The notes below the pieces were generated by a model. That model had not been told where the DNA came from and did no database searches. It saw only the letters and a list, made by a program, of their open reading frames with translations. Below, in pieces: positions 1 through 12,150 of a stretch of DNA of 64,000 nt (position 1 is its first letter; each line of letters opens with the position of its first letter). The position numbers were made by a program, and so were the translations under genes. The stretch spans positions 17,529,001-17,593,000 of the forward strand of contig JARKIP010000033.1 in the NCBI GenBank assembly GCA_029990175.1. The letters run 5' to 3'. This stretch comes from Petunia secreta (taxonomy: Eukaryota; Streptophyta; Magnoliopsida; Solanales; Solanaceae).

Positions 1-353
1 CTGGTTTCAATGTCAATGATAAGCTCGTCTCCAATAAACTGGTGAAGTAATCCGGCTTTGTGAGGCAAGATGACTTCGGGGCCGTTGGTAGACTGAAAAT
101 AAAGCAACAAAAAGCTTCAATTAATAGGATCATAAAGTGAAATTTAAATATAATGATAAGGGTAAAAAATGCCGCCTTTTCGGCAATAAACCATGATAAA
201 GCATAATGCTTTGAATCATGAGAAGTCAATTTGAATGCAATCTTGGATTGTACTCCAACCTAAAGTAAGAATACGTCCGAAGTATTCACATTATCCTGCA
301 TGTCTTAACAAACTTATTAGCAACGTGAGGCTATTAAAATATATATGTGAAAT

Positions 354-651
354 ATAAAGACGCTTATCGAAAGCGTAAACTCATAAAGACGCTTCTCGAA
401 AGCGTGAACCTAAAGACGCTTATCGAAAGCGTAAAGACATGAAGACGCTTACCGGAAGCGTGAAATATAAAGACGCTTATCGAAAGTGTAAACACACATA
501 AAAACGCTTACCGGAAGCGTGAAATATAAAGACGCTGCTTATCAAAAGCGTGAACACATAATGACGCTTACTGGAAGCGTGAAATACAAAGACGCTTATC
601 GAAAGCGTGAGATATAAAGACGCTTATCGAAAGCGTAAACACATAAAGACG
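354..651. repeat. Array of about ten hairpin-forming units of 28-30 bp
   Basis: About ten consecutive units carry ACGCTT, a five-base loop and AAGCGT. Loop variants are ATCGA, CTCGA, ACCGG and ACTGG, so the stem is better conserved than the loop. In part of the array, units ending GTGAAATAT and GTAAACACAT alternate, giving a roughly 57-bp higher-order period. The last unit breaks off after AAAGACGT. It lies in the Ogre/Tat-like leader. Confidence 0.9.
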
Positions 652-1525
652 TGATACTCTTTGAACTCTTCCATGGCGGAATAGTCTTGACTACAAAATA
701 AAGTGAGCCCCGCAGGATTGGCAATATCTGTAAATCATAAAAAATGGAACTTTAGTAAGTGCTCTCATAAGGCGAATGGGAAATTAAACGAATATGTTTA
801 ACAATTTGCAATAATTATGGGAAATAGAAATGCCGCCTTTCGACAATGACTCATGATCGAGTCTCCCGTTTTCTATGGTCGGCTTCTTAACAATAGCGCT
901 TTCGATTGTTTACGATAGACTTGATGTTGATACTTGTAAAATAAATGGTAGAATAGCCTGCAAAATAAAGTTTTCATTAAATTCATATAGACAGGAAAAT
1001 GTCAAAGATAAAGAAGATATAAAATGAGAGTTTAAGCCGTCCGGCTTATATTTGGTGAATCCATAAAGAGTTGAGTGTTATCCTTGAGAAAAACTAAGTT
1101 AATGTTTAATTCCTGCAAAGTGTAAAGGAAAGTTGTCAATAAAGCAATGCATTTTGATTAAGCAATGGCAGAATTAGAGAGAGATAAGATCGTTTTTACG
1201 TATGCAATGAGTCAGATAACGCCTCCAATCTCGGTCAGTTATCTTGGCAACATTGTTCAATATGTATGACAAATACTCTATGAGGAGTTGATAATTGCTA
1301 GTTTCCTCATCTTGTTGCTTTGAAATTCCTGCACTCAAAGAAAAATCATTAGTTTTGGAAGGGAGGGGGAGCGTTTGATTCATGCTGACTCGAGCCTTCA
1401 TCCTTCAACCGCTTCCTTCTTCTCCCTTTGTCTAGAATTATGACCCGTCTTTTGAGACTTGGCCAACGAACTCTGTCGTATTTCAGATTGTGACATATAT
1501 TTGAACAAATTGAACGTCTTTTATC

Positions 1526-1770
1526 TTTGCAACTCTGCATTATCCCCCAAATAACACTCGAAACTTTGTCAACTTATCCTTGTCAAGCAATACGACTTTT
1601 GCAAAATCTGCCCCAGTTATGATCTTCACGCTTTCAACTCGCTTTGCAACTCTGCATTATCCCCCAAATAACACTCGAAACTTTGTCAACTTATCCTTGT
1701 CAAGCAATACGACTTTTGCAAAATCTGCCCCAGTTATGATCTTCACGCTTTCAACTCGCTTTGCAAAATC
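1526..1770. repeat. 117-bp tandem duplication
   Basis: Two consecutive copies start at TTTGCAACTCTGC (1526 and 1643) and appear identical over the 117-bp period. A partial third start (TTTGCAAAATCTGCCCCAG) follows at 1760. The unit contains, on the minus strand, the ACTGGGGCAGA phrase shared with the element at 23926-35005. The period is a multiple of three, which explains the open plus-strand frame here. I do not regard that frame as a gene. Confidence 0.9.
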
Positions 1771-2871
1771 TGCCCCAGTTGCTATCTTTCAAATCTTCAA
1801 CTTTCCTTGCAAAATTTTCCCCTGTTGCCTTTCTCGGGGAAAAAGAAATTTGTTTATCATGAACAACGACCGCTTGCTCATTTGAAGACTCGGGGATACA
1901 AGTCTGATTATCATTCATTGCTTGCTTCACTTTAGATTAGACACTTAACCAACTCGGGATTCAACACGAATCAAACTCTCTCTTTTGGGGAATAATCAAA
2001 CAAAAAAAAAATTCAAAAGGTAAACTATGTTAGTTTGCGTGTCATTAACGACATTGCAGACAATCATGCAGCGCTCGTCACGTAGCGCTTTGCATTTTAA
2101 ACAAGTTTTACATGTGGCAATCACAAATAGTTGAGCGTAAATGAAAATGCGGGCGCGTCCTACCCTGCAAGGTGCCTCTTTGTGCTAGAGGTAAGCCTAA
2201 TCGTCAAGTTGCACACACATGTGGTTATTATAACGATACAAGCTGTTTGTCAATACAACATCTGAGATATAAATAAACCGACATAATTGTCAACTTCTCA
2301 AATTTGACATGGCAAATGGCTGGAGATTCGTTATAATATCCACACGATCACATAATATGCAGTGTCGTTGGGATTCAATAACCCGTCAACAAAAGGGCGG
2401 TTTCTTAATTCCTAGAAACGGTACAAGGGACCGGGTCCAAACTAAGGTGCAAATGTATGCATGTTCCTAAAATCTCCTTCTAAGAATGGGCTAACGGTTG
2501 AGGCTGATTCAACCTATGCGCGATAGACCCGGCCTCACAACGCAGTAGAACTGGCCATGACAAAACCAGGCAACATCAATATCCCGAACTAACTTTGGTG
2601 ACACGAAAGAAGTTTCAAAGAGTGAGGTAAGGGCAATGCCCTTCCTGCATAACTACCCGTCAAGCGGGTGCCCCGTGATGAAATCGAGGAGGTGAAAGAG
2701 AATAGACAAGCTCAATGAGGGAGAAAATATGAACGGAATACAGACTATGCACAAATAAAATGTAATACATGCTTTCTATAACAAACCAAACAAACCGATA
2801 TAATAAAGCAAATAAATTAGGCATGCTAGTTTCAAATAATTGAAAACCTTTATGGTCAAAACCTTTATTGC

Positions 2872-2889
2872 TCCGCAGCGGAGTCGCCA
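2872..2889 (-). other. Primer-binding site of the Ogre/Tat-like element
   Basis: The minus strand reads TGGCGACTCCGCTGCGGA directly after the LTR end. It is the Ogre/Tat type, reported in the literature to pair with tRNA-Arg. A TGGAGACTCCGTTGGGGA site occupies the same place in the element at 23926. Confidence 0.75.
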
Positions 2890-5800
2890 TGCGGTTGAAC
2901 CCCCAAAAAAATAACTCCGAAAGGCTAAATTTAGGAATATAAACGGGATGGACCAACTCTTTTGGATTTTTTTGAGTCGCCACCCAATTTAAGAAAAAAC
3001 AGGGAACCAAATAAGCAAATGCGTGCAAAAACTCCATTTTCAGAAAAGGCAGCCTTTCAGAGATTCTAAGGTAAGAGGTTTTGTTAATTTTGAAAGAAGG
3101 TTTTTAGGGCACTTTCGAAATTCCGTTAACAATGGTTAATCTGACAGGTTTCCAAATTAATTTGCAAGTGCTATTTATGCGCTTTTCTAAAAATAATTAA
3201 TTGAACCATTGATTCATTCAATTGATTAAATTAGGAAATTTTCAAAAGATTTACAATTTATTTAAAAGTTTTAATTATTTTCAAAATAAAATAAAAGCAC
3301 ATTTTCTTTTAAAAATGAACGATTTGATCGTCCTAATTTCTTTGCCAACTCCTATGTGGTAGCGCATAAATAGCACTTGCTTAATTTCAACTTTAAAACA
3401 CGAGTATCTCACCATAAGGTGGAACTTATGTTTCAAGTCGCTTTTTGCAAAGTCGCTTCGGGACATTTAGAAGTTAATTAAAACTTCTTTATAAATTTTG
3501 ACTTTTAAAAGAAACTACTTCGTATCAACAAAATAGAAGTCTTTTCTTACAGTCATTATTAAGCTTGGCTTTGAAAATTTATGAAATTTTGCAAGCATTT
3601 GCCTAAATGGCCTAATTTGCAATAAATTAAATAATGACTTCAAAATAAAGATAATGAATATAAATTAAATCAAATAACTCAAACAAATCATTATATATAT
3701 TAATAAATAAAATATTTCTACAAATTTTACATAAATATTCTAAAGGAAAAGGAAGGATAAGAGTTAAAAGATAAAACCCGAAAATTCGACAAACTCGCGG
3801 GAGCCTTGAATTTTCTAAAGTTTCTAAAGTCTTGAAAACTTGAGCCGAGCTTAACCCTAATGCGACTCCAAACCAATGTAAACCAACCCAATTGATGAGT
3901 TTTGCCCAACTCGATCCCAAGTGTTCATGCCAAAATGAGAAGAAGATAAAGAATTAGGAAATGAACTTGCCAAAAGAAACTATCAAATAATTTACTGAAA
4001 GCACAATAATATTAACAGAGAGTACTTGCACATTAAAGATACGGATGCAAACAGTGATAATATTCAAGAAGGATTAGCTTTCCCTTGTAGGCTTGCTTTG
4101 TTAGTGAAATTCTTAAACTCATGAGCAGAAGCACCTTATTCTCACAAAACTAGCTATGACATTGTTTAACGCAGTATCTTAACTACAATGGTAAAATAAA
4201 GGATATGCCAGACGAGAGCAACAGACTATTGCAGACTAAAATAGGAGAAAACATAGTAAAAGAAGTGAACACTAAAGTATGGAAGAAACAATCTCTGTGT
4301 ACACAGTCAACATTTAGTCCCTAGAACATGAGTTCAATTAAATAGAGAAACATTTCATGAATCATTAACAGAACTAATTTTCTTTTCAAATAACATGCTT
4401 GGTGTACCGACTTAAGTAAGGGAATGAGCTAATGCTTGCTTTTTTTAAAAAAAAAAAAAAGTTTTAAGAAAGGAGAAAACCTTTCAGCTCAAACTAGTCC
4501 AAGAACTTAATAATACCAGAGGTGCTACCAGATCCTAAAGATAGCAAATCACTGACTTAATAAATTTTAACCATGCTTCAAGTTAGCAGAGCTCCAAGCC
4601 AAAAGTTTCCATCTTTAACAATTTTTAAACACTTATCCTGGCTGCCTATAAATAGAACCATCGGGACAGAATAGTGGAGTATAACCAGTTCGAACATAGA
4701 TATAATACAACAAGCAAGTAACTATTAAATTCAATTAACCTATTATTTCCAAAAACATTGCAGCTACTACTAAACAGGGACAAGAAAGTGCAATAACATG
4801 CTGAAAATTTGAACTAGAAACTGAAACCTATACTTGGAGAAGATTAAAAGGACTGATAATGAAGTTGAGCTAAGGAAAAAGACTAAGGACAAGAATAGAA
4901 CCTGGTCAATCAACTAAAAGAAGGAAAATAAATAGCATTCAGGAAAGCCTTGACAGAACAAAATTGACCAACAGAACCTTTGACAAGAAACTGAACCTAG
5001 GCCAAACTATTTCTCATTTACCTTCTAACTGAGAACAACAACACCACAAATAGCTTCAACCTTGGAGAGATCCCAAACAAACCTCTCAAACACTAGAATT
5101 TCCCTCCAGCCCTGCGAATACATGCAGCACAATGACAAACATCCTGCACCTACTCCGTGCCTCCTACACCTACTCCCTGAAACAGATTCACCTAAACCAA
5201 TCAACTGAGCAAACATCCCATACCCCTGCACTCCATCAAACCACTTTATGACCAACCTGCTACCAACACCAGCATCCCTCTAGCACCCTGAAACAACTCC
5301 TCCACCTCTGCTACTACACCTCACCAGAAACAGCCTCTCTACGCCTCTTAAGCCAATTGCAACCACCAAAACCTAAGTTAACACCTGCAAGCCACCAAAA
5401 CAATCCCAACACCTGATGCACTCCCACACAGAACCAACTACACTGCTCAAGAACACCTCCAGAACTTCAGAAAAATAGCTTAAGTCCAACCAGAAATAAG
5501 CCTTCAGAACCAGGAAACAGCCTGCTACTCCTACTCACTTAACTAACTACCAGGACTTCAAGAAACTAAAACAACTACACCCTGAACTGAACAGAACAAC
5601 CAGGTTGACAATACAAACTAATTCACAGATTTTCACTTCAATGTCATGCGGGATTAACAACATGAAAAGAGTTAACAGAAAACAAGAAGGTAGAACCTGC
5701 ATCTCGGCACCATACCCAGACCCCTTTTTTTAAGACATGAACATTCAGGAAAAACCAAAATAAGAAACCAATCTCTGTTTAGGTCAACTTCACCAACCTG

Positions 5801-6871
5801 ACATGAACTGATAATTGAACTAAAGCTAGAAGTTCATACTAGAGGAAACTAGAAAATTTGAGAAGTTCAAACTATTTTTAGAAGAATAACTGAAACAAAG
5901 AAGCATAAGACACAACCAGACCAGGGCTAAAGCTAAAGAAATTTCAGAATGCTAACAGACCTTAAGGAAAAGATTGAAAGGCATCAGGATACATAACAAA
6001 TTGCAGGGAACTGGACCTAAGCTTTCTACTTTATTCTAAAGAACCAGGAAACAAAACAGGAACCAACCCCCTTTTAGAAACAGCTATACTACAACATAAC
6101 CTAAAGCTTCTATGCTTCCCTGAACAACAAGAACAATGAAAGAGGATGATAACATAGTTTAGCTAAGAAAACTTATTCATTTCGGTTTTTCAAACACACA
6201 TATAAACACGTTTCAAACCAGTATAAGCAACAAGAACATTAATGAAAGAAAGAAGTAGAAACTGAAAAGGAAGTAGAGAAAATGATTATTACCTTTTTGC
6301 GAGCAGCGAGCTGGGGTGCGGATTCGAAGAAAAGCGACTCGAGCTAGGGTCGATAACTCGAATGAGGTTGACAATGCGAATAAGGTCGACGACTTGAACG
6401 CGAAAAGCGATATGCGAAATCGAGCAAAAAACAGTGATACTGATTCTTTATAGGCTTAAAAAAACTGAGAAAACTTCCCTATGGTTATGCTACTGTTTTT
6501 TTCCCATATTTGTTTGCGGCTCTTCTCACCTTCTGTATCCATGGTCCTCGATTTTCTCCCTATTTTTGCCCTAAATGACAATCTTTATATCCACAAACTA
6601 GGGTTTCGAAAAATGAGGCCCGATTGAACCCCTAAAACTGACTAATTTAACCTCCAACGGCTCTTAAGGGATAAGAATCCATTCCCCCCTCTTTCAGGAG
6701 GTAAGAAATGAGTGTGAGGGTTTGCACGGGGTAGGCTGAATTTAGCTATGTCTTACAATTTTGGCCTATTTTCTTCAAAATTAATCAATTAGCTTTTGAT
6801 TTTAAAAATAGCCTTGTTTAAAATAATTAGACATTAATTCAAAATTTTCGGGATAAAATTGGGTGTCAACA
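2890..6871 (-). repeat. LTR of the Ogre/Tat-like element, about 3.98 kb
   Basis: The LTR runs on the minus strand from TGTTGACACCC (6871) to a terminal CA at 2890, next to the PBS. Length fits the long LTRs of Ogre/Tat elements. Its interior (3000-6300) is AT-rich and non-coding. Short open frames at 3281-3466, 3627-3920 and 5025-5255 have no recognisable protein. The second LTR is not in the window, so divergence cannot be measured. Confidence 0.7.
3164..3380. repeat. Inverted repeat with 19-bp perfect arms inside the LTR
   Basis: GCAAGTGCTATTTATGCGC at 3164-3182 is exactly reverse-complementary to 3362-3380. The similarity extends imperfectly outward through AAATTAA-rich sequence. The spacer is about 180 bp. 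I see no flanking duplication that would make it a MITE. Confidence 0.8.
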
Positions 6872-7800
6872 GCTACTGCTACCACAGTTTCTAGTGTTGC
6901 AGGGTCTAGCTGTGCTACTACTACAACGGTTATGCCACCTGCAGAAAAGCCGTGAAAATTTTCTGGTGTGGACTTTAAGAGATGGCAGCAAAAGATGTTC
7001 TTTTATCTGACCATTCTAAGCCTGCAACGGTTTACTAAGGAGGATGCCTCGGTCCTGCCTGATGGAACACCTGACAACGAGCGCTTTCTTTGTTGAGGCT
7101 TGGAAGCATTTTGACTTTCTATGTAAGAATTATATTCTATGTGGCTTGGAAGATGACTTGTACAACGTTTATAGTAACGCTGAAACATCAAAGGAACTCT
7201 GGAATGCACTAGAAAAGAAATATAAGACTGAAGACGCTAGACTGAAGAAATATGTGGCTGCCAAATTTCTGGATTATAAGATGGTGGATAACAAATCTGT
7301 TGTGTCCCAAGTCCAAGAATTTCAAGTCATTATCTATGATCTCCTTGTTGAAGGGATGATCCTGATTAATATTTATGTTAAGATTATTAATTATATTGTT
7401 GCTAACAAACTTTTCTTTGAAGGTTTGATGATTAATGAGGCGTTTCAAGTTACGGCTATGATTGAAAAGTTGTCTCCGTTACGGAAGGACTTTAAGAATT
7501 AATTGAAACATAAGCGCAAGGAGATCTCCCTTGAATATTTGATTGTTCACTTAAGGATTGAAGAAGACGACAAATCTCCTGAAAAGAAGGCTCGTGGAAA
7601 TGCTACAATAGCAGGAGCAAATATTGTTGAGCATAATCCAAATCAGAATAAGATCAAGAAGCCTTCTGGAGGAAAGATTAATCATAGCAAGAAAAGGTTC
7701 AAGGAAAATTGCTATAACTGTGGCAAGACTGTCGTGTTGCAACGAAGGACAAGGACAGGAAAAAGAAAAAAGGTCAAGCCAACATGGTTGAAGAGAATAA
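6872..7800 (+). pseudogene. Copia-1 gag remnant
   Basis: The gag start is cut by the LTR at 6871. A stop sits just before the KFSGVDFKRWQQKMFFYL stretch, and a frame change follows near 7040. The 7044-7502 frame gives the gag core (EAWKHFDFLCKNYIL, SKELWNALEKKYKTED). After a stop near 7500 it continues as KHKRKEISLEYLIVHLRIEED. A zinc knuckle begins as CYNCGK near 7710, but the remaining Cys/His residues are lost to a frameshift or small deletion. Gag would form the cytoplasmic virus-like particle. This one cannot. Confidence 0.85.
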
Positions 7801-7813
7801 ACTGGCCCAATGA

Positions 7814-9100
7814 GTGCAAGACATTGATTTGTGTGCTATGATTTCTAAATGCAACTTGGTTGGAAATCCTAAAGAATGGTGGATTGATTCTGGAGCCACC
7901 CGCCATGTTTATACTGTGAAGGTAGCCTTTGCTTCATATGCTCCCGATGGACCTGATGAGACACTCTCTATGGGCAACTCTGCAATGGCCAAAATTGAAG
8001 GATATGGAAAGATATGCCTCAAAATGACATCTGGAAAGGTTATGACTCTGAACAATGTTCTTCACGTTCCTGAAATAAGGAAGAACTTGGTGTCTACTGC
8101 ACTTCTCGTTAAAAATGGGTTTAAGTGTGTTTTTGTTTCTAATAAAGTTGTAATAACTAAGAATGAGCTGTATGTAGGAAAAGGTTACCTAACTGAGGGC
8201 CTTTTCAAATTCAATGTAATGGTCGTTGACGATATGAATAAAATTTCAACTTCTTCTTACTTGCTTGAGTCAAATAATTTATGGCATTCTCGTTTGGGAC
8301 ATGTCAATTATAAAACCTTGCAGAAAATGATCAATTTGGAAGTATTGCCTAAATTTGATTGCGAAAAGTCAAAATGTCAAATATGTATTGAGTCTAAATA
8401 TACTAAACATCCTTACAAATCAATTGAAAGGTATTCTGAACCATTACACTTGATTCATACGGATATTTGTGACATGAATTTAATACCATCTCACGGTAGA
8501 AAGAAGTATTTCATAACTTTTATTGATGATAGCACTCGTTACTGCAATGTTTATTTATTTAGTAGTAAAGATGAGGCAATTGACGCATTCAAGCAATACA
8601 ACAATGAAGTTGAAATGCAACTTAACAAAACGATCAAAATGATAAGAACTAAAAGGGGCGGCGAATATGAATCTCCTTTTGAACAAATATGTTTGGAATA
8701 TGGCATCATTCATCAAACAACTGCCCCGTACACGCCTCAATCTAATGGGATTGCGCAAAGAAAAAATCGAACATTAAAGGAGATGATGAATGCCTTGTTA
8801 ATAAGTTCAGGTTTACCCCAGAACTTGTGGGCTATACTCATGGCTAATCAAATAATCAATCGAGTGCCCATAGCAAAACACTTTCCATTCCATATGAAAA
8901 GTGGAAAGGAAGGAAGCTCAATTTGAAATATTTCAAAGTCTCGGGGTGTTTGGCAAAAGTGCAAGTCCCAAAACCCAAAATGGTTAAAATAGGACCGAAA
9001 ACAGTTGACTGTGTTTTCATTGGATATACTACAAACAGTAAATCATATCGATTTCTGGTTTATAAATAAAAAAATCCTGACATTCATGTTAATACGGTGA
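7814..9100 (+). pseudogene. Copia-1 protease and integrase remnant
   Basis: An open frame of 370 codons (7814-8926) begins in the gag/protease linker. It contains the aspartic protease motif DSGATRHV near residue 26. The GAG-pre-integrase segment follows (LWHSRLGHVNYKTLQ), then the HHCC zinc region and the integrase core (HTDICD, ITFIDDSTRYC, APYTPQSNGIAQRKNRTLKEMMN). A small deletion or frameshift near 8850-8890 ends the frame. The C-terminal part (YFKVSGCLAKVQVPKPKMV) can be followed in another frame to about 9060. The first integrase aspartates are visible. Confidence 0.85.
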
Positions 9101-10841
9101 TGGAATCCGATAGTGCTGAATTTTTTAAAAATATATATCCGTATAAGAAGGGATGTGAGTCAGTTGGTGAAAGATCCAAACGACCTCGTGAAGGAACGAA
9201 AGAAAGTATAAAAAATGAGGAAGAACCAAAATGTAGCATGCATCAAAGAACTTCTACTTCATTTGGAGATGACTTTGTCACTTTTCTATTGGAAAATGAG
9301 CCTCGGACGTTTAAAGAAGCCATGTCTTCTTTAGACTCACCATTTTGGAAAGAGGCAGTCAATAGTGAAATAGAATCTATTTTGAACAACCATACTTGGG
9401 ATTTGGTTGATCTTCCTCCTGGAAACAAACCATTAGGTTCTAAGTGGATTTTCAAAAGGAAAATGAAAGCTGATGGCACTATTGACAAGTACAAGGCAAG
9501 GTTTGTTGTCTAAGGCTATAGACAACAAAAAGGTCTTGACTACTTTTACACATACTCGCCGGTAACTAGAATTACATCCATACGTATATTAATAGCATTA
9601 GCCGCCGTGTATGGTCTTGAAATCTATCAAATGAATGTTAAGACGACATTCTTAAACAGAGATTTGGAGGAAGAAATTTACCTGGAACAACCTGAAGGGT
9701 TTGTGGTCCCGGGAAAAGAAAAAAATGTGTGTAAACTTGTTAAGTCACTTTATGGATTAAAACACGTACCTAAACAATGGCATGCGAAATTTGATCATTC
9801 AGTGTTGTCAAATGGCTTTAAAATTAATGAGTGCGATAAATGTGTTTACATTAAAAACACTCCTAATTATGTAGTCATTATTTTCTTATATGTGGATGAC
9901 ATGTTGATATGAGTAATGACATTGCCAACATAAATGCTACAAAATGCATGCTAACTAGCAAATTTGATATGAAAGACTTAGGAGTTGCCGACTTAATTCT
10001 GGGTGTTAAGATCCATAGGACTCCTCAAGGTCTGGCTTTGTCTCAATCTCATTACATCAATAGTGTGCTTGAAAATTTAAATATTTGGATTTTAAATTTT
10101 CAAGGACTCCGATTGATGTAAACCTTGCTCTTAAAAAGAATAAAGGTCAAAGCACGTCTCAGCGGGATTATGCTCATATTTTGGGAAGTTTGATGTGCAT
10201 CATGAATTGTACTCGTCCAGATATAGCTTGTGCTATAAGTAAACTGAGTCGATACACGAGTAATCCCAATCAAACTCATCGGCGTGTTTTGGGATATTTA
10301 AAATACAACCAAGACTTTGCATTGCAGTATAACAAGTATCATTGAAGGATATTGTGATGCCAATTGGATCACCGAAACAACTGATTCTAAGTCAACAAGT
10401 GGATACATTTTCACACTTGGTGGAGGAGCGGTATCTTAGAAATCGTCCAAACAAAAGTGTATTGTCCACTCTACAATAGAAGCTGAGTTCATAACTTTAG
10501 ATAAGGCCAGTGAAGAAGCTGAATGGCATCGGAATTTTTTAGAAGATATTCTGTTCTGGCCTAAGCTGTTGACACCAATTTGTATACATTGTGATAGTCA
10601 ATCGACTATAGGACGAGCTAGGAATGTTATGTATAACGGTAAGAATCGTCATATACGACGAAGACATAAAACCGTTAGGGACCTACTCTCTAGAGGAATT
10701 ATCACTATTGATTACGTGAAGTCAAGGTATAATATGTCGGATTCGCTTACGAAAGGCCTAACTAGAGAGGCGGTTGAGTGTTCATTGAAGGGAATGAGAC
10801 TATGGCCGAGGACAAGTCATCATGGTGGCAACTCTACCTAG
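9097..10841 (+). pseudogene. Copia-1 reverse transcriptase and RNase H remnant
   Basis: Five partial frames cover this stretch. 9097-9513 holds the RT start (FKEAMSSLDSPFWKEAVNSEIESIL, GSKWIFKRKMKADG) and ends at a TAA. 9607-9912 holds the palm, with the catalytic LYVDDMLI, and stops straight after it. 9909-10121 and 10085-10345 overlap across a frameshift and hold the RT C-terminus. RNase H is visible from 10340 (EGYCDANW), is broken near 10440, and resumes at 10569-10841 (ICIHCDSQSTIGRA, HIRRRHKTVRDLL, DSLTKGL). These breaks rule out a functional polyprotein. Confidence 0.88.
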
Positions 10842-11403
10842 AAGAGTGGAGATCCCAAGAACTAGGTTCAAGGAGAATACAAAGTTATGCATGACGGTTC
10901 AACATTGTCAAACTAAATATTTTGGTCCATTCTCGTGATGAGACAATGTTCAAGTACCAAGGATAAAACGCTAGAGGCATTTTTTAATGATTATCTAAGT
11001 TTGATATGTGAATTGTCAAATAGTGTACATCTACGGGATTACACGTTTAGAGATCACCTATGTAAGTGTGAACTGGAAGCCGCTTCAAGGAGAATTCTGT
11101 AGGGCCAATTCTCTACGCACTTATGAAACCAGACGGTGTTCATGGCTGAAACAAACACAATAGTGAGAACCAAAGACGGTTAAGGGTTAGTTGTGTGACT
11201 TACATTGTCTAGGTATACACCAAAACTCGACGTTTCAAAGATATCAAATCTACCGATTGACCGAGTATATCCGATGTATGTTCACTACGGAAAGTTCAAA
11301 GGGAAACCTACTTATCCCGATGCTACTAATTCTTTCTTGCAAATCACACAAGTTTGTCAGGCATATTTCCACAATATAGCCATTCCCCATTCATGTGGGG
11401 GAT

Positions 11404-12150
11404 TGTTGAGTTTTTGGAATGTGAAGAGTGTGAATAGGAAATGGGTGAAAAGGTTACTTTTGTAAAGGAAATGCACTTTTTCCCACATTAGTAGAGGAAA
11501 AGGCTTTTGTTGGGTTAAATAGAGAAGATCTTCTTCTAACTCTTAAAAGGGTTGAGAAGAAAGGGAGCCTCGCGCCGTCGTCGTCGCTCGCTCGTCTCGG
11601 ATTCGGATTCGGTCAATTAATATGATTGATTGACTTAATTTTTTGGACCAACAAAAAATAAATGAATTAAGTAATATTAATATTTTTGAATAATATTAAT
11701 ATTTTATTATTAATATTTGGTATTCCGTTTTTGTAACGGTAATCTGAATTCAATCAGAATTCATTCCTCTGTTTTAATATTTTCCTGTTACGTTTTAATA
11801 CAGCTATTAGTGTGGACGTTTTCTGAAACATCCACAAGTTGAAAGGTTTTGTCTCTTCATTCCAGCCTATCCTTTGACTAAAAATGTGTGCCCTTCTACA
11901 GGCTTTTTCCTCAAGAAAATTTCTGATTGCCTCTTCCCTTTCTTCTGCATCACTCTAATACAAACAGTAAGTGTCGTGTGATTTGCTCCGCTTCTTTGAG
12001 TTCGCCGAGTTCTACAGTTTGAAGTGCTACTACCGTAGAATTGTAATCTCGTTCCATCCTGGGAGGAATTAACCCGTTAACCTTGGGCAACAGTGAGGGG
12101 GTGAGATTCCTTAAGGAGACAGAAGAAACTTGTGGGCTCGGAATTGTCTG
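11404..12150 (+). repeat. Copia-1 3' LTR (right end uncertain)
   Basis: TGTTGAGTTTTTGG follows a purine-rich stretch at about 11394-11403, as expected for a Copia 3' LTR start. The body contains a short CGT-rich tract near 11575 and an AT-rich palindromic part near 11660-11720. Without the 5' LTR the right edge cannot be fixed. CTAATACAAACA near 11967 is an alternative end. Confidence 0.6.

Larger units (their letters stand above)
1..6871 (-). mobile_element. Ogre/Tat-like Ty3/Gypsy element, 5' LTR plus leader, runs off the left edge
   Basis: Read on the minus strand, an LTR starts at 6871 with TGTTGACACCC and ends in CA at 2890. It is followed at once by a primer-binding site of the TGGCGACTCC type used by Ogre/Tat elements. 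The leader then continues to base 1. It holds phrases such as ACTGGGGCAGA and many short hairpins, which also occur in the related element at 23926-35005. I find no gag, protease, RT or integrase motif in 1-2871, so any coding part lies outside the window or is absent. The LTR start abuts Copia-1 gag at 6872, suggesting this element inserted into Copia-1. The matching duplication would lie off the left edge. The lineage call rests on the PBS and LTR terminus only. Confidence 0.7.
6872..12150 (+). mobile_element. Copia-1: degraded Ty1/Copia retrotransposon, 5' LTR missing
   Basis: Order is gag, protease, integrase, RT, RNase H, which is Ty1/Copia. The 5' LTR and the start of gag are missing because the Ogre/Tat-like LTR abuts at 6871. 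The 3' LTR starts at 11404 after a GTGGGGGAT polypurine stretch. Its end is uncertain and placed near 12150, where similarity to LTR-style leader text fades. Coding parts are broken many times, so the copy is dead. Confidence 0.85.

Noticed and set aside
354..651. CRISPR-like appearance of regular 28-30-bp units
   Set aside because: The units are contiguous hairpin repeats without unique spacers, in a eukaryotic LTR-element leader.
7003..10841. Endogenous pararetrovirus
   Set aside because: The domain order protease-integrase-RT-RNase H with LTRs is Ty1/Copia. No movement-protein or coat-protein motif is seen.
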